Shown in pieces: positions 4,545-6,661 of a stretch of 6,661 nucleotides of DNA. Made by a program: the position numbers and the translations under genes. Source of the stretch: JAZDJJ01 sp043804035 (GTDB lineage: Bacteria; Bacteroidota; Bacteroidia; Palsa-948); NCBI GenBank assembly GCA_043804035.1, contig JAZDJJ010000150.1:1-6661 (forward strand). The letters run 5' to 3'. Position 1 is the stretch's first letter, and each line of letters begins with the position of its first letter. The notes under the pieces are model-generated. The model was not told the origin of the DNA, made no database searches, and saw nothing but the letters and a program-made list of their open reading frames with translations.

Positions 4545-5246
4545 TTAATAAAGCACTGCAGGACAACTCTTATATCTTCCCGGACGGTAAATTAATCCAA
4601 TGCGAATTTCCCAAGCACAATTATAGATTTTAAGCATATCGGTTTCGTAAGCATATATGAAATTAAAATCAGGATTGTAATGAATTTCTATGATGGGTTT
4701 AAAATAATTATAAACAATATGTTCCCATCCAACGCCAACCGACCAACTGAAATTAAATTTATTGAAACTGTTTGTTATAGCAGGCGAGTTTATATTTTGC
4801 GTAAGCAAATATTCTACACGTGGACCAAAAAGTATATATGGAAATCCGTCAAAAATTTCGTATTGGAATTTCAAAAAATTATTCCAGCAGAGATAGTTTA
4901 TTCTATTTTTAAAAGTAATGCTATCGGTTTTGTCTTTGCATCCTTTCTGATTAATCTGAAATTCAGTAACCCATCGCATATAATCGTTGTCAATAAATTC
5001 TAATCGTAATGAACCATTGAGTCCAAAAACATTTTTTTTCTTTTGAGTAGAAATAGATGAATCGGGCATAAAGAAAAACCATTTTTCTTTAGCAAGAGTT
5101 ACTCCGCCTGTTATACCAATGCCACGGAAAAATTGAGCAGATGCCTCACATCCATTTATTCTACAAAAGATAGGAGAGAAAAAAAGCAAGAAACACAAAT
5201 TGATTTGCAAAAATGAAATGAGAAATATTTTGTTATTTGGAAACAT
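4545..5246 (-). CDS. Exported protein, probable outer-membrane beta-barrel (porin-like)
   Basis: The 233-residue protein has a signal peptide: NNK, a hydrophobic run (KIFLISFLQINLCFLLFF), and cleavage at ASA|Q38. The mature part begins QFFRGIGITGGVTLAKEKWFF and continues with short alternating strands rich in aromatic residues (NGSLRLEFIDNDYMRWVTEFQI; FKPIIEIHYNPDF; AWEIRIGLIYRPG). This pattern fits the small 8-12 strand outer-membrane barrels of Bacteroidota. I cannot name a precise family or substrate. Residues 23-34 (FSPIFCRINGCE) interrupt the signal peptide and match the insert in the omega-amidase. Without them the signal would read LCFLLF-ASAQ, which is textbook. The native stretch after the hydrophobic run is therefore polar and contains two Cys, and export efficiency may be altered. 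Its 5' leader (~137 bases) includes a long inverted repeat. It is convergent with the SlyD-like gene. Confidence 0.7.
   Translation of the reverse strand: MFPNNKIFLISFLQINLCFLLFFSPIFCRINGCEASAQFFRGIGITGGVTLAKEKWFFFMPDSSISTQKKKNVFGLNGSLRLEFIDNDYMRWVTEFQINQKGCKDKTDSITFKNRINYLCWNNFLKFQYEIFDGFPYILFGPRVEYLLTQNINSPAITNSFNKFNFSWSVGVGWEHIVYNYFKPIIEIHYNPDFNFIYAYETDMLKIYNCAWEIRIGLIYRPGRYKSCPAVLY
5145..5180 (-). repeat. In-frame palindromic insert, copy 2 (in signal peptide of exported protein)
   Basis: These 36 bases encode FSPIFCRINGCE. They share TTC-TC, CC, TCTTTTG, AGA, ATA and the final GGATGTGAG with 2096-2140, all in the same reading frame; by eye ~27 of 36 bases agree when codon gaps are allowed. 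CTC and TCC at the start can pair with GAG and GGA at the end. Deleting the block leaves an ordinary signal peptide and cleavage site. Confidence 0.55.
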
Positions 5247-5290
5247 GATTTTTATTTCTTTGATAATGAACGAAAGGTATTGTTAAATAA

Positions 5291-5365
5291 GTATAGGGAT
5301 GGCTTCTCATTTCGTTCCTCATGGTTCGCAGGGAGGAACGACCGAAGCAATCTAAAAATCTATAC
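5291..5365. repeat. Long imperfect inverted repeat of the 'CGTTCCTC...CGAAGCAATCT' type
   Basis: Arms pair at three levels: GTATAG (5291-5296) with CTATAC (5360-5365), GCTTC (5302-5306) with GAAGC (5344-5348), and TCGTTCCTC (5312-5320) with GAGGAACGA (5333-5341). The GATTGCTTCG / CGTTCCTC wording on the minus strand resembles an intergenic repeat family that I know from many bacterial genomes. It lies inside the inferred 5' leader of the exported-protein gene and would fold in its mRNA. Confidence 0.65.
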
Positions 5366-5388
5366 CAAATTAACAATGCCGAACGGAA

Positions 5389-5396
5389 CAAAGATA
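5389..5396 (-). promoter_or_regulatory. Probable -7 box for the exported-protein gene
   Basis: On the minus strand the sequence reads TATCTTTG followed by TTCCG, a full match to TAnnTTTG. A TTTG lies ~25 bases upstream, longer than the usual spacing, so the -33 side is weak. Transcription would begin near 5383, leaving a leader of ~137 bases that contains the inverted repeat. Confidence 0.5.
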
Positions 5397-5557
5397 AATT
5401 TTGTAAAGTAATGTTTTCACACAAATACTTGTAGAATCAGTTTGATAGAAACTTTATGAAAGAAAAAATATTTGACAATCTAATGAAGCGGATGGTAAAC
5501 GATTCACCATGTACATATAAAAACATTATTTCTTAAGTGCCTAATTCATTTATATTA

Positions 5558-5572
5558 AATCCTTTCGGGATT
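5558..5572 (-). terminator. Small hairpin downstream of the DUF4290 gene (weak terminator candidate)
   Basis: AATCC-TTTCG-GGATT gives a 5-bp stem with a 5-base loop, 39 bases beyond the DUF4290 stop on the minus strand. After it come TAATAT and a few T residues, so it is weak as a factor-independent terminator. Confidence 0.3.
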
Positions 5573-5610
5573 ATTTTATTTTGCCATTTTAATCTGACAA
5601 CAATGATAAT

Positions 5611-6330
5611 TTATCTATCTCTACGATGTCTTCCCGTTCCATGTCTTCTGTCGGTTCTGCGATCCTTATCTCTGCCTCTGCCTCTGTCGCGGTCATGCTC
5701 TCTACCATTCCGATTCTCTCGGCTACTAATTCCATCTCTGCTATCCCGGCTATTTCTTTCATTATATTTTTGGTTCATAGAAAGAATATTGTATGTGCTA
5801 TTCATTCTGAATCCTTCCGAAACTTTTAATTTTCCTTTTGAAAGTTCTTCCATCTCCGATAAAATAATATTATCATCCACCGACTGCCTGTTCCATGTGA
5901 GGTAACATTTTTTCATAAGATTGGCAATAGCATGAATGAATCCTGTTTTTTCTTCACCATCTTTCATTTCAATGGCTTTAGCAATCAGTCGTTCCACTGC
6001 TTTTCCATAATGTTTGATATGAATATCGTTTGCCGGATATTTTACCCGTTCAGGTCGCGTGGCAAGAATTTCTTTTAACAGTTTTGGATATGGAGAGTCC
6101 ACATCCAATTTAAAATCCGAAATAATAAACAAGTGGTCCCATAATTTGTGGCGGTAATCGGTAATATCACGCAAGTGAGGGTTGAGTCGTCCCATTATAG
6201 CAATGATAGCGTTGGCGATTTCGTTACGCTCTTTTTTGTCTTTGATGGTACAAGCGTACTCAATGAGTTTCTGAAGATTCCTGCCATATTCAGGAATTAT
6301 CACGTGTGAAAGCTGTGTATTGTAGTTCAT
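5611..6330 (-). CDS. DUF4290 family protein with Arg/Asp-rich C-terminal tail
   Basis: Residues 1-171 match the DUF4290 family of Bacteroidota closely: MNYNTQLSHVIIPEYGRNLQ at the start, ANAIIAIMGRLNPHLRD (39-55), DYRHKLWDHLFIISDFKLDVDSPYP (58-82), HYGKAVERLI (107-116) and IANLMKKCYLTWNR (135-148). The fold is predicted mostly helical and the protein cytosolic; its job is not known to me. From about residue 188 the tail is low complexity: of the last 49 residues about 18 are Arg, mixed with Asp, Gly and Asn (RDSRD, DRDRGRGRDKDRR). Such basic tails can bind RNA or other polyanions, which is only inference here. In many Bacteroidota this gene precedes murA, but here no murA follows; next downstream is the exported-protein gene. 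The start at 6330 fits the family start exactly. A loose promoter (TTG-N17-TAGGATTG) lies upstream. Confidence 0.88.
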   Translation of the reverse strand: MNYNTQLSHVIIPEYGRNLQKLIEYACTIKDKKERNEIANAIIAIMGRLNPHLRDITDYRHKLWDHLFIISDFKLDVDSPYPKLLKEILATRPERVKYPANDIHIKHYGKAVERLIAKAIEMKDGEEKTGFIHAIANLMKKCYLTWNRQSVDDNIILSEMEELSKGKLKVSEGFRMNSTYNILSMNQKYNERNSRDSRDGISSRENRNGREHDRDRGRGRDKDRRTDRRHGTGRHRRDR

Positions 6331-6510
6331 AAAAAAATTAGATATTTATCAATCCTAAATTCAAGTAACTAATGCAACTTTTATGAGGAAAGAAAGCACA
6401 TAATATTTTTCAAGACAAAGGAGAAAAGAAATTGTTTTTCCCCTCGTGTCCTGATGGATTAAGTTTCATTTTGCTCGTCTGCCACGCAAAAAAATAATTG
6501 TCGGCAAATT

Positions 6511-6529
6511 AATGTTAGTGTCTAACATT
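6511..6529. promoter_or_regulatory. Operator-like perfect palindrome (TetR-type candidate)
   Basis: AATGTTAG-TGT-CTAACATT has perfect 8-bp arms around 3 bases. Its size, spacing and TTAGnnnCTAA core are typical for TetR/AcrR-family operators, which usually lie next to the regulator gene or the efflux operon they control. No such gene is in the window, so it may be just beyond the right edge. Confidence 0.45.
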
Positions 6530-6534
6530 TTAAC

Positions 6535-6659
6535 TTCTGACATTTTTTGGCAGAATATTTTTATTTCTCCTATAAAAAAGACACTTTCAACTTTCAATAA
6601 TTTCAACATATAACACTAAAAAAATGATATTTGGAACTGCTTTTTTTCTGACATTTTTT
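6535..6659 (+). repeat. Direct repeat TTCTGACATTTTTT (two copies, 111 bases apart)
   Basis: Copies lie at 6535-6548 and 6646-6659. The first continues into GGCAG, making CTGACA-TTTTT-TGGCAG, an inverted repeat with one mismatch. The spacing is near ten or eleven helical turns, which would suit two bound copies of one protein. Function unknown. Confidence 0.4.
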
Positions 6660-6661
6660 AT

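Larger units (their letters stand above)
5247..5610. other. Gene-free stretch: leader, promoter and repeats upstream of the exported-protein gene
   Basis: I found no credible gene. From left to right it holds the leader of the exported-protein gene with a long inverted repeat (5291-5365), a likely -7 box at 5389-5396, and A+T-rich DNA. It ends with a small hairpin (5558-5572) after the DUF4290 gene. A 63-residue open frame on the minus strand (5233-5424) mostly translates the repeat and overlaps the start of the exported-protein gene, so I do not count it. Confidence 0.55.
6331..6661. other. Gene-free stretch with operator-like palindrome and repeated CTGACATTTTTT motif
   Basis: No complete gene is visible. 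It contains the upstream region of the DUF4290 gene, a small GGAGAAAA/TTTTTCCCC stem at 6420-6443, a strong palindrome at 6511-6529 and a 14-base direct repeat (6535-6548 and 6646-6659). An ATG at 6624 opens a frame (MIFGTAFFLTFF) that runs off the right edge; twelve codons are too few to call. The arrangement suggests the regulatory region of a rightward gene beyond the window. Confidence 0.5.

Noticed and set aside
4680..5003. 107-residue plus-strand frame
   Set aside because: Antisense to the exported-protein gene, which has a signal peptide and barrel-like strands.
5233..5424. 63-residue minus-strand frame starting MCENITLQNL
   Set aside because: It mainly translates the intergenic inverted repeat, overlaps the start of the exported-protein gene and contains a likely promoter box.
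5537..5905. 122-residue plus-strand frame rich in Leu, Ser and Arg
   Set aside because: It is the antisense shadow of the repetitive Arg/Asp tail of the DUF4290 gene; the minus-strand frame has clear family homology.
6624..6661. Short open frame MIFGTAFFLTFF running off the right edge
   Set aside because: Only twelve codons are visible, and the bases overlap a repeated non-coding motif; not enough to call a gene.

Overview
The window looks like a piece of a Bacteroidota chromosome (class-level placement uncertain). The sequence is A+T-rich, starts lack Shine-Dalgarno sequences, and several upstream regions carry the Bacteroidota-type -7 box TAnnTTTG. A DUF4290 protein (a family I know only from Bacteroidota), a delta-60-repeat secreted protein and a small outer-membrane-type protein point the same way. 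The intergenic DNA is full of short degenerate repeats and palindromes.

Layout. 1-280 (-): N-terminal fragment of a secreted delta-60-repeat protein, cut by the window edge. 281-624: gene-free, repeat-bearing DNA. 625-1108: an insertion-sequence derivative with perfect 18-bp terminal inverted repeats. Its only gene joins the first ~20 residues of a DDE transposase to the last ~69, with everything between deleted. 1088-1557 (+): a DUF4160 gene with its 5' end missing and its start codon beside the IS terminal repeat, overlapping a DUF2442 gene by ATGA. 1775-3800 (-): a likely operon of a methionine/glutamine-type aminotransferase and an omega-amidase. Together these would convert glutamine plus a 2-oxo acid (for example the methionine precursor KMTB) to amino acid, 2-oxoglutarate and ammonia. 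3887-4399 (+): a SlyD-like FKBP prolyl isomerase with a His-rich tail, divergent from the operon. 4545-5246 (-): an exported, probably beta-barrel protein. 5611-6330 (-): DUF4290 protein with a long Arg/Asp-rich tail. 6331-6661: gene-free DNA with an operator-like palindrome and a repeated motif.

The most interesting observation is a short palindromic sequence that appears in frame inside two unrelated genes. In the omega-amidase it encodes FSLPSFASRGIIGCE, between the catalytic Cys region and the VANWP motif. In the exported protein it encodes FSPIFCRINGCE, inside the signal peptide. Both copies start TTC-TC, end GGA-TGT-GAG, use the same reading frame and can fold on themselves. In both proteins, removing the insert in silico restores the expected family sequence. 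This resembles the Rickettsia palindromic elements (small protein-coding repeats) but in a Bacteroidota-like genome.

A second cluster of interest is the IS derivative. It appears to have replaced the front of a toxin-antitoxin-like gene pair and may supply its promoter and start codon.
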